Position numbers and translations under genes: made by a program. Of a stretch of 64,000 nt of DNA, positions 23,627-35,334 are shown in pieces; positions within the stretch are counted from its first letter, which is position 1, and the number at the start of each line of letters is the position of its first letter. Below the pieces are notes generated by a model. The model was not told the origin of the DNA and did no database searches. It saw only the letters and a list, made by a program, of their open reading frames with translations. This stretch comes from Manis javanica (lineage: Eukaryota > Chordata > Mammalia > Pholidota > Manidae), in contig NC_133157.1 of the NCBI RefSeq assembly GCF_040802235.1, positions 34,562,501 to 34,626,500 of the forward strand. Reading direction: 5' to 3'.

Positions 23627-25488
23627 ACGATAACATGGAAAGATTGATTATTTCTTTGACATATCTTCTTGTAGAGTAACTTAAGCATGTATAGGTTTTG
23701 TCTTTCTTTTTGTTTATGTGGCGGATGATGTTGATGGATTTTTGAATGTTGTACCATCCTTGCATCCCTGGGATGAACCCCACTTGGTCATGGTGTATGA
23801 TCCTTTTGATATACTGTTGAATTCTGTTTGCTAATATTTTATTGAGTATTTTTGCATCTACATTCATCAGGGATATTGGTCTGTAATTTTCTTTTTTGGT
23901 GGGGTCTTTGCCTGGTTTTGGTATTAGGGTGATGTTGGCTTCATAGAATAAGTTTAGGAGTATTCCCTCTTCTTCTATTTTGTGGAACACTTTAAGGAGA
24001 ATGGGTATTATGTCTTCTCTGTGTGTCTGATAAAATTCTGAGGTAAATCCATCCGGCCCTGGGGTTTTGTTCTTGGGTAGTTTTTTGATTACCTTTTCAA
24101 TTTCTTTGCTCATAATTGGTTTGTTTAACTTTTGTGTTTCTTCCTTGGTCAGTCTTGGGAGGTTGTATTTTTCTAGGAAGTTGTCCATTTCTTCTAGGTT
24201 TTCCAGCTTGTTGGCATATAGGTTTTCATAGTAGTCTTTAATAATTCTTTGTATTTCTGTGGAGTCTGTCGTGATTTTTCCGTTCTCATTTCTGAATTTG
24301 TGTTGATTCTCTTTTTCTCTTAATAAGTTTGGCTAGAGGCTTATCTATTTTGTTTATTTTCTCAAAGAACCAGCTCTTGTTTTCGTTGATTTTTGCTATT
24401 GTTTTATTCTTCTCAATTTTGTTTATTTCTTCTCTGATCTTTATTATGTCCCTCCTTCTGCGGACTTTAGGCCTCATTTGTTCTTCTTTTTCCAGTTTCA
24501 ATAATTGTGATGTTAGACTATTCATTTGGGATTGTTCTTCCTTCTTCAAGTGTGCCTGGATCGCTATATACTTTCCTCTTAAGACTGCTTTCACTGCGTC
24601 CCACAAAAGTTGGGGCTTTGTGTTGTTGTTGTCATTTGTTTCTATATATTCCTTGATCTCTATTTTGATTTGTTCATTGATCCATTGATTATTTAGTAGC
24701 ATGTTGTTAAGCCTCCATGTGTTTGTGATCCTTTTTGTTTTCTCTGTAGAATTTATTTCTAGTTTTATACCTTTGTGGTCTGAAAAATTGGTTGGTAGAA
24801 TTTCAATATTTTGGAATTTACTGAGGCTCTTTTTGTGAGCTAGTATGTGGTCCTTTCTGGAGAATGTTCCATGTGCACTTGAGAAGAATGTATATCCTGT
24901 TGCTTTGGGATGTAGAGTTCTATAGATGTCTATTAGGTCCATCTGTTCTAGTGTGTTGTTCAGTGCCTGTGTGTCCTTACTTATTTTCTGCCCGGTGGAT
25001 CTATCCTTTGCGGTGAGTGGTGTGTTGAAGTCTCCTACAATGAATGCATTGCAGTCTATTTCCCTCTTTAGTTCTGTTAGTATTTGCTTCACATATGCTG
25101 GTGCTCCTGTATTGGGTGCATATATATTTAGAACGGGTATATCCTCTTGTTGGACTGAGCCCTTTATCATTATGTAGTATCCTTCTTTATCTCTTATTAC
25201 TTTCTTTGTTTTGAAGTCTATTTTGTGTGATATTAGTACTGCAACCCCTGCTTTCTTCTCACTGTTGTTTGCCTGAAATATGTTTTTCCATCCCTTGACT
25301 TTTAGTCTGTGCTTGTCTTTGGGTTTAAGGTGAGTTTCTTGTAAGCGGCATATAGATGGGTCTTGCTTTTTTATCCATTCTATTACTCTGTGTCTTTTGA
25401 TTGGTGCATTAAGTCCATTTACATTTAGGGTGACTATTGAGAGATATGTACTTATTGCCATTGCAGGCTTTAAATTCGTGGTTACCAA
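21534..25488 (-). pseudogene. LINE-1 ORF2 of copy 2, frameshifted
   Basis: Minus-strand pieces in order: 25488-24286 (400 codons, complete endonuclease with QETH, GDFNTPL and SDHKG), 24188-22827 (453 codons, reverse transcriptase with [12 protein letters not shown] and FADDMILYI), 22598-21900 and 21875-21534 (C-terminal zinc-knuckle region with [13 protein letters not shown]). Known role: nicks target DNA and reverse-transcribes LINE-1 RNA in place. A 111-base in-frame insertion (23601-23711) lies just before the IDAEKAFD catalytic motif and adds a poly-lysine run. Confidence 0.9.
23601..23695 (-). mobile_element. Tiny retrotransposed fragment of the LINE-1 tail inside ORF2
   Basis: A poly(T) run of about 25 followed by 70 bases nearly identical to the tail at 20271-20335 interrupts the reverse transcriptase. 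It is flanked by the 16-base direct repeat TTTTGTCTTTCTTTTT (23585-23600 and 23696-23711), the normal mark of LINE-1-mediated insertion. Insert plus duplication is 111 bases, so the reading frame stays open. Confidence 0.85.
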
Positions 25489-25549
25489 ACGTTCAAGGTT
25501 AGCCTCTTTAGTATCTTACTGCCTAACTTAGCTCGCTTATTGAGCTGTT

Positions 25550-26542
25550 ATATACACTGTCTGGAGATTCTTTTCTTCTCTCCCTTCTTATTCCTCCTCC
25601 TCCCTTCTTCATATGTTGTGTGTTTTGTTCTGTGTTCTTTTTAGGAGTGCTCCCATCTAGAGCAGTCCCTGTAAGATGCCCTGTAGAGGTGGTTTGTGGG
25701 AAGCAAAATCCCTCAGCTTTTGCTTGTCTAGGAATTGCTTAATCCCGCCATCATATTTAAATGATAGTCATGCTGGATACAGTATCCTTGGTTCAAGGCC
25801 CTTCTGTTTCATTGTATTAAATATATCATGCCATTCTCTTCTGGCCTGTAGGGTTTCTGTCGAGAAGTCTGATGTTAGCCTGATGGGTTTTCCTTTATAG
25901 GTGACCTTTTTCTCTCTAGCTGCCTTTAAAACTCTTTCCTTGTCCTTGATCCTTGCCATTTTAATTACTATGTGTCTTGGTGTTTCCTCCTTGGATCCTT
26001 TCTGTTGGGGGTTCTGTGTAATTCCATGGTCTGTTCGATTATTTCCTCCCCCAGTTTGGGGACGTTTTCAGCAATTATTTCTTCAAAGAGACTTTCTATC
26101 CCTTTTCCTCTTTCTTCTTCTTCTGGTACCCCTATAATACGAATATTATTCCTTTTGGCTTGGTCACATAGTTCTCTTAGTGTTGTTTCATTCCTGGAGA
26201 TCCTTTTATCTCTATGTCAGCTTCTATACGTTCCTGTTCTCTGGCTTCTATTCCTTCAATGGCCTCTTGCATCTTATCCATTCTGCTTATAAATCCTTCC
26301 AGGGATTGTTTCACTTCTGTGATCTCCTTCCTGACATCTGTGCTGTCCCTCCAGACTTCATCCCATTGCTCTTGCATTTTTCTCTGCATCTCATCCCATT
26401 GCTCTGGCATTTTTCTCTGCATTTCTGTGAGCATGTTCATGATTTTTATTTTGAATTCTTTTTCAGGAGGACTGGTTAGGTCTGTCTCCTTCTCAGGTGT
26501 TGTCTCTGTGATGTTTGTCTGCCTGTAGTTTTGCCTTTTCAT
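25550..26542 (-). pseudogene. LINE-1 ORF1 of copy 2, broken
   Basis: It starts MKRQNYRQTNITETTPEKE at 26542, followed by a coiled coil in which an 11-residue unit is doubled (MQRKMPEQWDE, MQRKMQEQWDE; copy 1 has one unit). The C-terminal part has KERVLKAAREKKVTYKGKP and TLQARREWHDIF (25768-25959). A frame break near 26.17 kb separates the halves. The left edge is approximate. Confidence 0.8.
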
Positions 26543-28140
26543 GGTGATAGAGATAGTTTGCAGAGCTGGTACAAGTGACCGCTGGAAGAGCTTCCCTTCT
26601 TGTTGGTTTGTGGCCTTCCTCTCCTGGGACAATAGCGACCTCTAGTGGCTTATGCTTGGCAGCTGTGCGCAGGCAGGGCTTCTGCTACCTGCCCGTTTGC
26701 TATGGAGTTTATCTCCGCTGTTGCTGTGGGCATGGCCTGGCTGGGGCTGCTCCTTCAAAGTGGTGGAGCCCCGTTGGAGGGGGAGCGGCTGCGAGGCTAT
26801 TTATCTCCGTAAGGGGCCTCTGTGCTCCCTGTTGTCCAGGGGGTTAGAGTGCCCAGAGATCCCCAGATTCCCTGCCTCTGGTCTAAGTGTCTTGTCCTGC
26901 CCCTTTAAGACTTCCAAAAAGCACTCTCCAAACAACAACAGCAACAATGAGAGAGGGAGCAGAAGAAAAAAAAAAAAAAAAAGGAAAATACACGTGATTT
27001 TTTTTTTTTTTCCTCAGGCGCTGGTCCCAGGCACCCGCTCACTGGTCCTGCTGCCTTGCCTCCCTAGCATCGGGGTCCCTGTCCCTTCAAGGCTTCCAAA
27101 AAGCACCCGCCCACCGGTCCCGCAGGGAAAAACGCGCGATATTCTTTGTCTTCAGGCGCCAGTCCCAGGCACCCGCTCACTGGTCCTGCTGCTCTGCCTC
27201 CCTCGCACCAGGGTCCCTGTCCCTTTAAGGCTTCCAAAAAGCACTCGCCAAAAAGAGAACAAAAACGGGGGAAAACGCGCGATTTCCTCCATCCTCAGGC
27301 GCCAGTCTCAGGCACCTGCCTACTGGTCCGGCAGGGAAAAATGCTCGATATTCTTTGTCCTCAGGTGCCGGTCCCAGGCACCCGCTCTCCGGTCCTGCTG
27401 CTCTGCCTCCCTAGCACCAGGGTCCCTGTCCCTTTAAGGCTTCCAAAAAGCACTCGCCAAAAAGAGAAAAAAAAAGGGGAAAAACACGCGATTTCCTCTG
27501 TCCTCAGGCGCCGGTCTCAGGTACCCGCCCTCCGGTCCCGCAGGGAAAAACACGGGATATTCTTTGTCCTCAGGCACCGGTCCCAGGCACCTGCTCACCG
27601 GTCCCGCCGCCCTGCCTCCCTAGCAACAGGGTCCCTGTCCCTTTAAGGCTTCCAAAACGCACTCGCCAAAAAGAGAAAAAAAAAAGGGGGAAAAGCTCGC
27701 GATTTCCTCCGTCCTCAGGCGCTGGTCTCAGGCACCCGCCCATCAGTCCCATAGGGAAAAACGCGCGATAATCTTTGTCCTCAGGCGCCGGTCCCAGGCA
27801 CCCGCTCACCAGTCCCGCCGCCCTGCCTCCCTAGCAATGGGGTCCCTGTCCCTTTAAGGCTTCCAAAAAGCACTTGCCAAAAAAAAAACCGCTCCGGTTT
27901 CTTTCCACCCTCCGGGAGCTGGGGGGAGGGGCGCTCGGGTCCCGCCGGGCCGGGGCTTGTATCTTACCCCTTTCGCAAGGCGCTGGGTTCTTGCAGGTGT
28001 GGATGTGGTCTGGATGTTGTCCTGTGTCCTCTGGTCTCTATTTTAGGAAGAGTTTTCTTTGTTATATTTTCATAGCTCTATGTGTTTTTGGGAGGAGATT
28101 TCCACTGCTCTACTCACGCCGCCATCCTGGCTCCGCCTGG
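26543..28140 (-). repeat. LINE-1 5' UTR of copy 2 with tandem promoter monomers
   Basis: GC-rich region in which CCCTTTAAGGCTTCCAAAA recurs near 26899, 27081, 27222, 27431, 27640 and 27850. The last four are 209-210 bases apart, so at least three complete monomers are present plus partial ones. Each monomer contains two related half-units (CCTCAGGCGCCGGTCCCAGG type) and an A-rich spacer. The array ends in a unique segment with the YY1-like start. Confidence 0.85.
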
Positions 28141-28154
28141 AAATATTAACTTTT

Positions 28155-31100
28155 AAGTAGGTGTTTGAAGAAATATAGCAGCCAGAGATGTCAGAAGTAC
28201 GTGGGAAGTCAAGAGGTATCATGGAAGCCCAGGAAGAAGCAAGTTTCAAGATTGAGGCAGTGACCAAGAACATAAAGAAAGGGTTAAGAAAAGAGTTACC
28301 AGAGGGCAGATAAGACTAGGTGTGTGGGCAGTTGGAGAAAGTGAGTTAGGAGGAAGCATGGACAGGAAAGCACCATTGCATGTTTAACATAATTCACAAC
28401 AAACAGAAGTCCCTAGGTTTCTCCAAAATTACACATCCTATAAAATTCAGTAATGTCTTAGAGTCTAATTGTCTAAACTTAGATAACTGCTATAATTTCT
28501 CAACTGGTCAAGAGTAAAGGTATAACAAACTGGGCTCCAGGAGCCTTGAGAAAATCTGGTGAAACAGGTAGGACAAGAAAGGTAGGGTGGTTGGATGCTT
28601 TGGGCTAAGAGTGAGCAGTGTATTTGAAAAGAGGTGTAACTTACCCAATAAAACTTCTATTACAAATCTGTATCTCCAGTCCACATCTTTCTCTAGCTCC
28701 TCACTCTCATAAAAATGTCCTTTAAGTTATGCAAATGCAACACATCCAAATTGAAGCTCATTATCTTCTCACCTACTCCAACCCACCCCAAGCCTGCTTA
28801 CTTCTCCTCTATTCCAGGTAACAGCTTTGCCAGCCACCCACGTGTTTGAATTAGTACCCACAGTCATTCTTTTCCATCATCATCCCTTTGATTTTATCTC
28901 TGCCAGCAAGTTCTGGCCATTCTTGCTCTACATTCTTTTGACTCCAGCTCCTTCCACTTAATTTCTACTACCACCCCCTTAATTCAGGTCCTGAAATAGT
29001 ATTCCTAACTGGTCTCCCTTCTGCCTTCCTCTCTTCTTCCTCCTCTTCCCAATCTATCTCCCATGATTCTAGTTAAACAGATCTGATTACATCACTTTCC
29101 TGGTTTAAAAAAGCTTCCAATCTGACCTCTTTAGCATGACATCATGCAATGCCCTCGCTGACCTGGCCTTACTCCCATCTTAGGGGCATCTCTGGTTTCT
29201 TTCTGCCTCCACACATCTACCTTATAACACTATGAAGTTTCTCTTGTTCAACTCACCATGCCGTTTTACACTTGATTCACTGTAAAGACTGAGCAGAAGT
29301 GTTCCGCTACTAGGACCATAAGCTTGGGCCCCTGGAGGAGGGGAGATGCGGGGAACCGGGTGCAATGACTCGGCCCAGCCACAGAGGGGTCAGCTCGGCA
29401 ATAACTCTTTTCAGAGACCCGATCCCCCAGTCTGACTCAGCACTTGTGAGACTTTGTTTCTTCCATAAGTCGTGATTCAAGGAACTATCAGGGAGACAAG
29501 ATACCTAAGAGAGCTAATGTCAAGGTACTTATGATCTGATGAGAGAAATAGGACAGAGTGAGCCATTTAATGTGACTGATTTTCTTGGGTTCCTTATAAA
29601 ACATCAGACCTATCACTTAACAGTCATAAATATATACAAAGATATTAGGTAATTAATAGTAAGTATGAGATGAGTATACAAGACAAGTACTATAGCAATT
29701 TAGAGGAGGAGGGGATTATTTGGAGATAGGTTGTTTAGATTACATGTCACAGCATAGATAGGACTTGAAGCCTGAGTAGGGTGTAAGTGCAGGAGGAATA
29801 GGCTTCTAATTCTGGGGAATGACCCAGAGGCAGAAAAAGATCTGTTCAGGGCAGAAGGATCTGGTTAGGGAATGATGTTGGGAAGGGCAGAAAGAGGACG
29901 GTAAGGGGTCAGGGCGTGATTGCAGGGGACCTTCAATGCCAAAGTTAATTCCCTAGGCACACTTTACCTAGCAGGGAATGGGAGCCACTGAAGTTTTTCC
30001 TAAGGAAAAAAATGACTTAATGAAAGCAGTTTTTTAAAGAGATTAATCAGACAGTAGTGTTCAGGACAGATCAGAGAATCAAGGGAATGCAGACTGACAG
30101 CAAGTAGAAGGACAATGATCTAGGCCTCAGATGTCACAGTTTGTCAATTCTAAGACATTATTGACAACAGATTTTTTTAATGAAAAACTTTACATAAAAT
30201 GTATACATTGATTATAAAATCTTGATTGTAGGTTTGTAAAATCATGACAATATAGGCATCCCAGAATTAAGGAAATAAGAGAATGAACTAATGTGGTGAT
30301 GGTAGGAGTGGGAAAAGAAGAGTAGATACAAAAGAAACAATTTGAAGAATTTGAGAAATTGGATGTTAAAAGTCAGAGAAATTAAAATATGACTGTGATT
30401 TTGAGTCTGAATAGAAGTGGTTAGTTGGTACCATCAAAAGACATGGGGACATCAAGAAGGAAAAACCAAACTCAAGTTTATATACTGAGTTTTAGGTGAG
30501 GAAATATCTAGCAGGCAATTGAAGATTCAGGCCTAGAAGTAGGAAGGAAGATCGAGCGGGAGCGGGCATCCGAGGCGCTGTTTGCACTGAAGTCCAGGTG
30601 GGAGTCTTGAGAGTGAATGAAGCTCTGACACACAGAGGGGGCGGGGCCAGGGGCGGAGGTGTCACCACAAGGGGCGCCGGCGCATAGGGATGGGAAGCAG
30701 GGTGGGGAAGAAAACCAGAAATGATTTGAAAGGTTGAGTTGGGTTCCTTCCAGAGTAGGGGTTTGAAAGACATGAGAAGAGAGAGGTTGAGGCCTATCTT
30801 CATGCTTCGGGTTTACAGGCCCCAGTTGCATGTATTGAGACGTGCCCTGAGCATTCACACAAGTATTAAGAAGCCCACTTCAGTACCCCAAAGGAGTAGC
30901 CCTGTGGGACCCACCTTCATCCTTAGCTGCATGCTGCCTACCAAGTATGGACTAGTTCTCAGCTCTAGGAGCTGTGGGTTCATACTGTGACACATGTTGA
31001 GAAATCATGACATTTTTCCAAAGGCTTGTTGCTGGTATTGAGTGTTGTTGATCTTAGCCAGATCCTTTAAAGTCCATAAGGACATACTTCCCACATAACT

Positions 31101-33056
31101 CTCTAATGAACAAGTAATTTTAGAACATAATTTTGTTGATCCAACATTTTGTGATAGAGCCATAGTTAAAGGCAAACTCATTTTTAACACTTTTCTACTT
31201 CTCCTGGAACAGCTGTGCCAATTAAACTTTCTGATCTCCAATTAGTCAGGGATGACTGAACACTCTCTGGCTTATCTCATTTTCCTAGCAGACACATAAG
31301 AAATAAAATAATTTATTGGTTTAAAATGTGATACTTATTAAACAGAAGTATCCAGCTCAATATGGTAATTGCTCTGTTTTTTCTGTCTTTTGATTTCTTC
31401 ATGATATTGGTTAAGGTCAGGAATGGCAAATATGCAATACCATTCCTGCCTCCCTTCCATCCCCCGCAAAAACAACATGGCAGACATCACAATAGCCTTT
31501 TCCTTTGAACTCAGCCTCAAAGTCATTTTCCACATTTCCAATTCTCTAGGTAGCCACTATCAATCGATTGTAGTTGGGAATCAAAATGATGGAGTTGAGA
31601 ATGCCTCCTGACTTGTGGTTTTGTTCTTAATATCTTCTCATTGCAAGGAATAGAATTGGATTGAAATGTCCAGGATCCAAGGCAAGTCAGGGACTGGATT
31701 CTGTCCCTCTGGTCCACGTGTTTTTACCTCTTACTGCATATCTGTGTCTGTAACATGTCTCATTTCCCAACTCACTTCAACTTGGAATCTTAGTATCTGG
31801 CACTCGAAATGCCTCAGAGTGCTACTGTGACATGCTTAACCAGTACCCTTGTGTCTGTTACTAAGCACAGCCTTGGTAGTAGGTCTTTTTATGGGTCGTG
31901 GGTAGGTAGCCCTTGGATAGGCACCCTATGGATGCTGGTAATGTTTCCTTTATCTTACTGGTTATCTAGGTGTGTTCACTTCATGAAAATTCAGAATTCA
32001 ACACATGCTTATTACTTGAGTTTGTTATATTTCAATAAAAAATTTAACAAAAAGTGCCAAACTAATCTTTTACATTCTTTATCAAACGAGTATATCAGGA
32101 GAATAAACATTGTATATCTTGATTTTTAAAAAGGTTATCTTAAAACTTCTTAAGACATTTATGTGAACAATTCAGAGATGTGGGCTGAAAATAGTTACGT
32201 GAATTCTTAACTAGGTGAATTGCTCACCCAAAACTCGATGATCAAGATCAACCTGCAGGCAGGTTTCCGGCATCGTACATAAGGACTCTTCTTAGTATGA
32301 GAGCAGATACAGGGGAGGGGCTGAGCATGCGGGATCAAGAGCTGGGCTCTTCTGCTTGACAGCTGAGTGACCTTAGGGAACTTTCCCTTTGTGCTTCAGT
32401 CTCGCTGTCTATAAAGTGGGGGTGACAATATTCCTAACAACCTTAAGATATAGATTCTGTGTGAATATAACTAAAGTGGTTAGAATAGTAGGGTACTGAC
32501 ACATGGGTAGATTTTCTAGAGAGGCAGAATACTTTAAATTAAATCACCAAATAAAAGAATGAGGCAAGGCCTATTAGAGATGTTCCCAAGGAGCCCGGAT
32601 GAGTATCGGTCAGGGGTGCTGTGGACGGCTCTCCTCTTTTGAGCAGGTCACGTTAGATGACTTTTATAAGGTCTACGATTCTTCAATAGTCTAATTATGC
32701 CCTGAATACTTGAAGTTATAATTCTGATTATGGAGTAACTGACAGAAAAACCTGATTTTATTATACTAAGCCATAAATACTTTTTTTGCAGCTTGTAGAG
32801 CACTCAGATTAAAGCCAAAGAAAACCAAACCAAACAAAATTTAATGACTTGAGAAGATTTTTTTATGTTAATTCACACTGTTTAAATGGCAAAGTAACAG
32901 AAATCCAACAATGTAATATTTATACATAGAAAAGGGAAGCCCAAAAAGCCAACAGAAAATGCTTCTTATGCTTCTTGCTGCAACTTTATCTCAAGAGAAC
33001 ACAGGGGAAGTTCTAAAAAAGGTCACTTAATTTAAAGTTAAGTGACTATAAACATA
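28155..33056 (+). other. GNE long-isoform intron, middle part with ancient repeats
   Basis: No exon recognised. 28790-29280 resembles an ancient L2-type LINE (TCCTAACTGGTCTCC, CAGATCTGATTACATCACTT) and 29780-30480 a related fragment in the opposite direction. 32330-32480 resembles MIR (GCTGAGTGACCTTAGGGAAC, GTCTATAAAGTGGG). 30540-30700 is a small G+C-rich patch of unknown nature. Confidence 0.45.
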
Positions 33057-33065
33057 GAAGTACTT

Positions 33066-33280
33066 CGATTAACATGTATAGTATGGGGGGTGCACGGGGA
33101 GGGCTGTGCAACACAGAGAAGACAAGTAGTGATTTTACAGCATCATACTATGTTGATGGACAGTGACTGTGAACGGGTATGTGGGGGGGACTTGGTGAAA
33201 GGGGGAGCCTAGTAAACATAATGTCCTTCATGTAATTGTAGATTAACGATACCAAAATAAAACTAATAAAAAAAAAACGG
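33066..33280 (+). mobile_element. Severely 5'-truncated LINE-1 3' end
   Basis: Sequence from GGGGGGTGCACGGGG to AATAAAACTAATAAAAAAAAA is the 3' UTR and tail of the same LINE-1 type found in antisense at 33433. GAAGTACTT before (33057-33065) and after (from about 33281) suggests a target duplication. Confidence 0.75.
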
Positions 33281-33432
33281 AAGTACTTGACTACATATGG
33301 AAATATAAAATTTTCAGTATTGGTCAAACATACACAAGATCTACAATTGGCTTAATAAGTACACAATTCTCAAAATTTACTACTTATTGAAAATACTTAT
33401 ATTTCTAGTTAGTTTTTCCTAGCTATAATCTT

Positions 33433-34489
33433 TTTTTTTATATCATTAATCTACAATTACATGAGGAACATTATGTTCACTAGACTCCACCCATCACCAA
33501 GTTCCTCCCACATACCCCATTACAGTCACTGTCCATCAGCTTAGTAAGATGTTGTAGAATCACTACTTGTCTTCTCTGTGTTGTACAGCCCTCCCCGTGC
33601 CCACCCCACATTACACATGCTAATCATAATGCCCTCTTTCCTCCCCCCACCCCTTATCCTTCTCTTCCCACCCATCCTCCCCAGTTCCTTTCCCTTTGGT
33701 AACTGAGTCCATTCTTGGGTTCTGTGATTCTGCTGCCGTTTTGATCCTTCAGTTTTTTCTTTGTTCTTATACTCCACAGATGAGTGAAATGATTTGGTAC
33801 TTGTCTTTCTCTGCCTGGCTTATTTCACTGAGCATAATACCCTCTAGCTCCATCCATGTTGTTGCAAATGGTAGGATTTGTTTTCTTCTTATGGCTGAAT
33901 AATATTCCATTGTGTATATGTACCACATCTTCTTTATCCATTCGTCAACTGATGGACACTTAGGTTGCTTCCATTTCTTGGCTATTGTAAATGGTGCTGC
34001 GATAAACATAGGGGTGCATATGTCTTTTTCAAACTGGGCTGCTGCATTCTAAAGGTAAATTCCTAGGAGTGGAATTCCTGGGTCAAATGGTATTTCTATT
34101 TTGAGTTTTTTAAGGAACCTCCATACTGCTTTCCACAATGGTTGAACTAATTTACATTCCCACCAGCAGTGTAGGAGGGTTCCCCTTTCTCCACAGCCTT
34201 GCCAACATTTGTTGTTGTTTGTCTTTTGGATGGTGGTGATCCTTACTGGTGTGAGGTGATATCTCATTGTGGTTTTAATTTGCATTTCTCTGATTATTAA
34301 TGATGTGGAGCATTTTTCATGTGTCTGTTGGCCATCTGAATTTCTTCTTTGGAGAACTGTCTATTCAGCTCCTCTGCCCATTTTTTGTTTGGATTATTTG
34401 CTTTTTGTTTGTTGAGGTGCATGAGCTCTTTATATATTTTGGATGTCAACCCTTTATCAGATCTGTCATTTATGAATATATTCTCCCTC
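33433..34489 (-). mobile_element. 5'-truncated LINE-1, minus strand, without retroviral tail
   Basis: Contains the normal LINE-1 3' UTR and the end of ORF2 (minus-strand frames with MFIAAPFTIAKKWKQPKCPS and [16 protein letters not shown]). Flanked by GCTATAATCTT (33422-33432 and 34493-34503). It ends at the standard LINE-1 3' end, showing the ancestral state without the retroviral extension. Confidence 0.9.
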
Positions 34490-34685
34490 CTGGCTATAAT
34501 CTTAGCCATTATTTTTAAAACATATTGAACTTGTACACTTAAGATGCCTGTATTTTTTATGTATAGTTTGAATTTTCACAAACCAAATACATCCATATAA
34601 TCACCCAAATTTTTTTTAAAAAATGAACATTAACACTGATTTTGAAATTTTTCTTAACTTTCAAGAGAAAAAGCTAATGTTCCAC

Positions 34686-35334
34686 TGTCTTGCCAATGGG
34701 TTTCTGCCCTGGGCAAGTTCGCTATGGATTCAATGTGACCAAAGATATGACTGCAAAATGTTCTTGTGGTGAAAGGGTTATACCCAACTTTATTTCCAGG
34801 TGGTAGGTCAGTCACTAAAATCCCCTTCACTCAGAGTGAATTTGCATGCAGCAAGCCGGTCTCTGCCTCTGGGCCCTTCTGTCCACACAGCCATCCTCTG
34901 GGCCTCTCTGCCTGCACAGCCATCCCACACACCTGTCCTCTGGGCCTCTCTGCACAGCCATCCCACATAGCCATCCTCTGGCCCTCTGTCCTCGGTGCTG
35001 CCACCACTCCAGCCTCTGCTCTGCTCTCCTGCTGTCTTGCAGCTGTGCCAACAAGTCACACTCAGAGCACTGGGCGGGGCTCTTTATATAGAGTCAACAG
35101 CCATGTATTGCCCAAAGATCTCTGTGACTTTGCCATTTAAACAGTGTGAATTAACATCAACTTGCCCGGGGTGGAAAATTTCAAAATCAGTGTTAATGTT
35201 CATTTTCTTTAAAAGTTTGGGTGATTACATGGATGTATTTGGTTTGTAAAAATTCAAACTGAATTTCAAACAGTGAGCTAGTCAACCAGGTTCAGGTGAG
35301 AATCCTGGCCACAGGAACTCTCATTTTATCCACA
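34686..35334 (-). repeat. 3' LTR of the endogenous retrovirus, carrying a 150-base foreign insert
   Basis: Aligns with the 5' LTR over its length except for about 158 extra bases at 35113-35270. The TATA-like segment TATATAAAGAGC (sense) is at about 35083-35094. Ends are TG...CA. Confidence 0.75.

Larger units (their letters stand above)
19359..28140 (-). mobile_element. Full-length LINE-1 with retroviral 3' tail (copy 2), inside GNE intron 1
   Basis: 8.78 kb on the minus strand, antisense to GNE, flanked by the 14-base duplication AAATATTAACTTTT (19345-19358 and 28141-28154). Sense order: 5' end GGCGGAGCCAGGATGGCGGC with a YY1-like site, a tandem-repeat 5' UTR, ORF1 (from 26542), ORF2 (from 25488), a LINE-1 3' UTR, then a 1.8 kb retroviral tail and poly(A). 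The endonuclease frame is intact over 400 codons and the reverse transcriptase motif FADD is intact, so this copy is younger or better preserved than copy 1, but frameshifts near 24.2, 22.7 and 21.9 kb inactivate it. Confidence 0.93.

Noticed and set aside
30540-30810. G+C-rich patch with overlapping - strand frames of about 100 codons
   Set aside because: Too small for a CpG island promoter and no domain or splice support.
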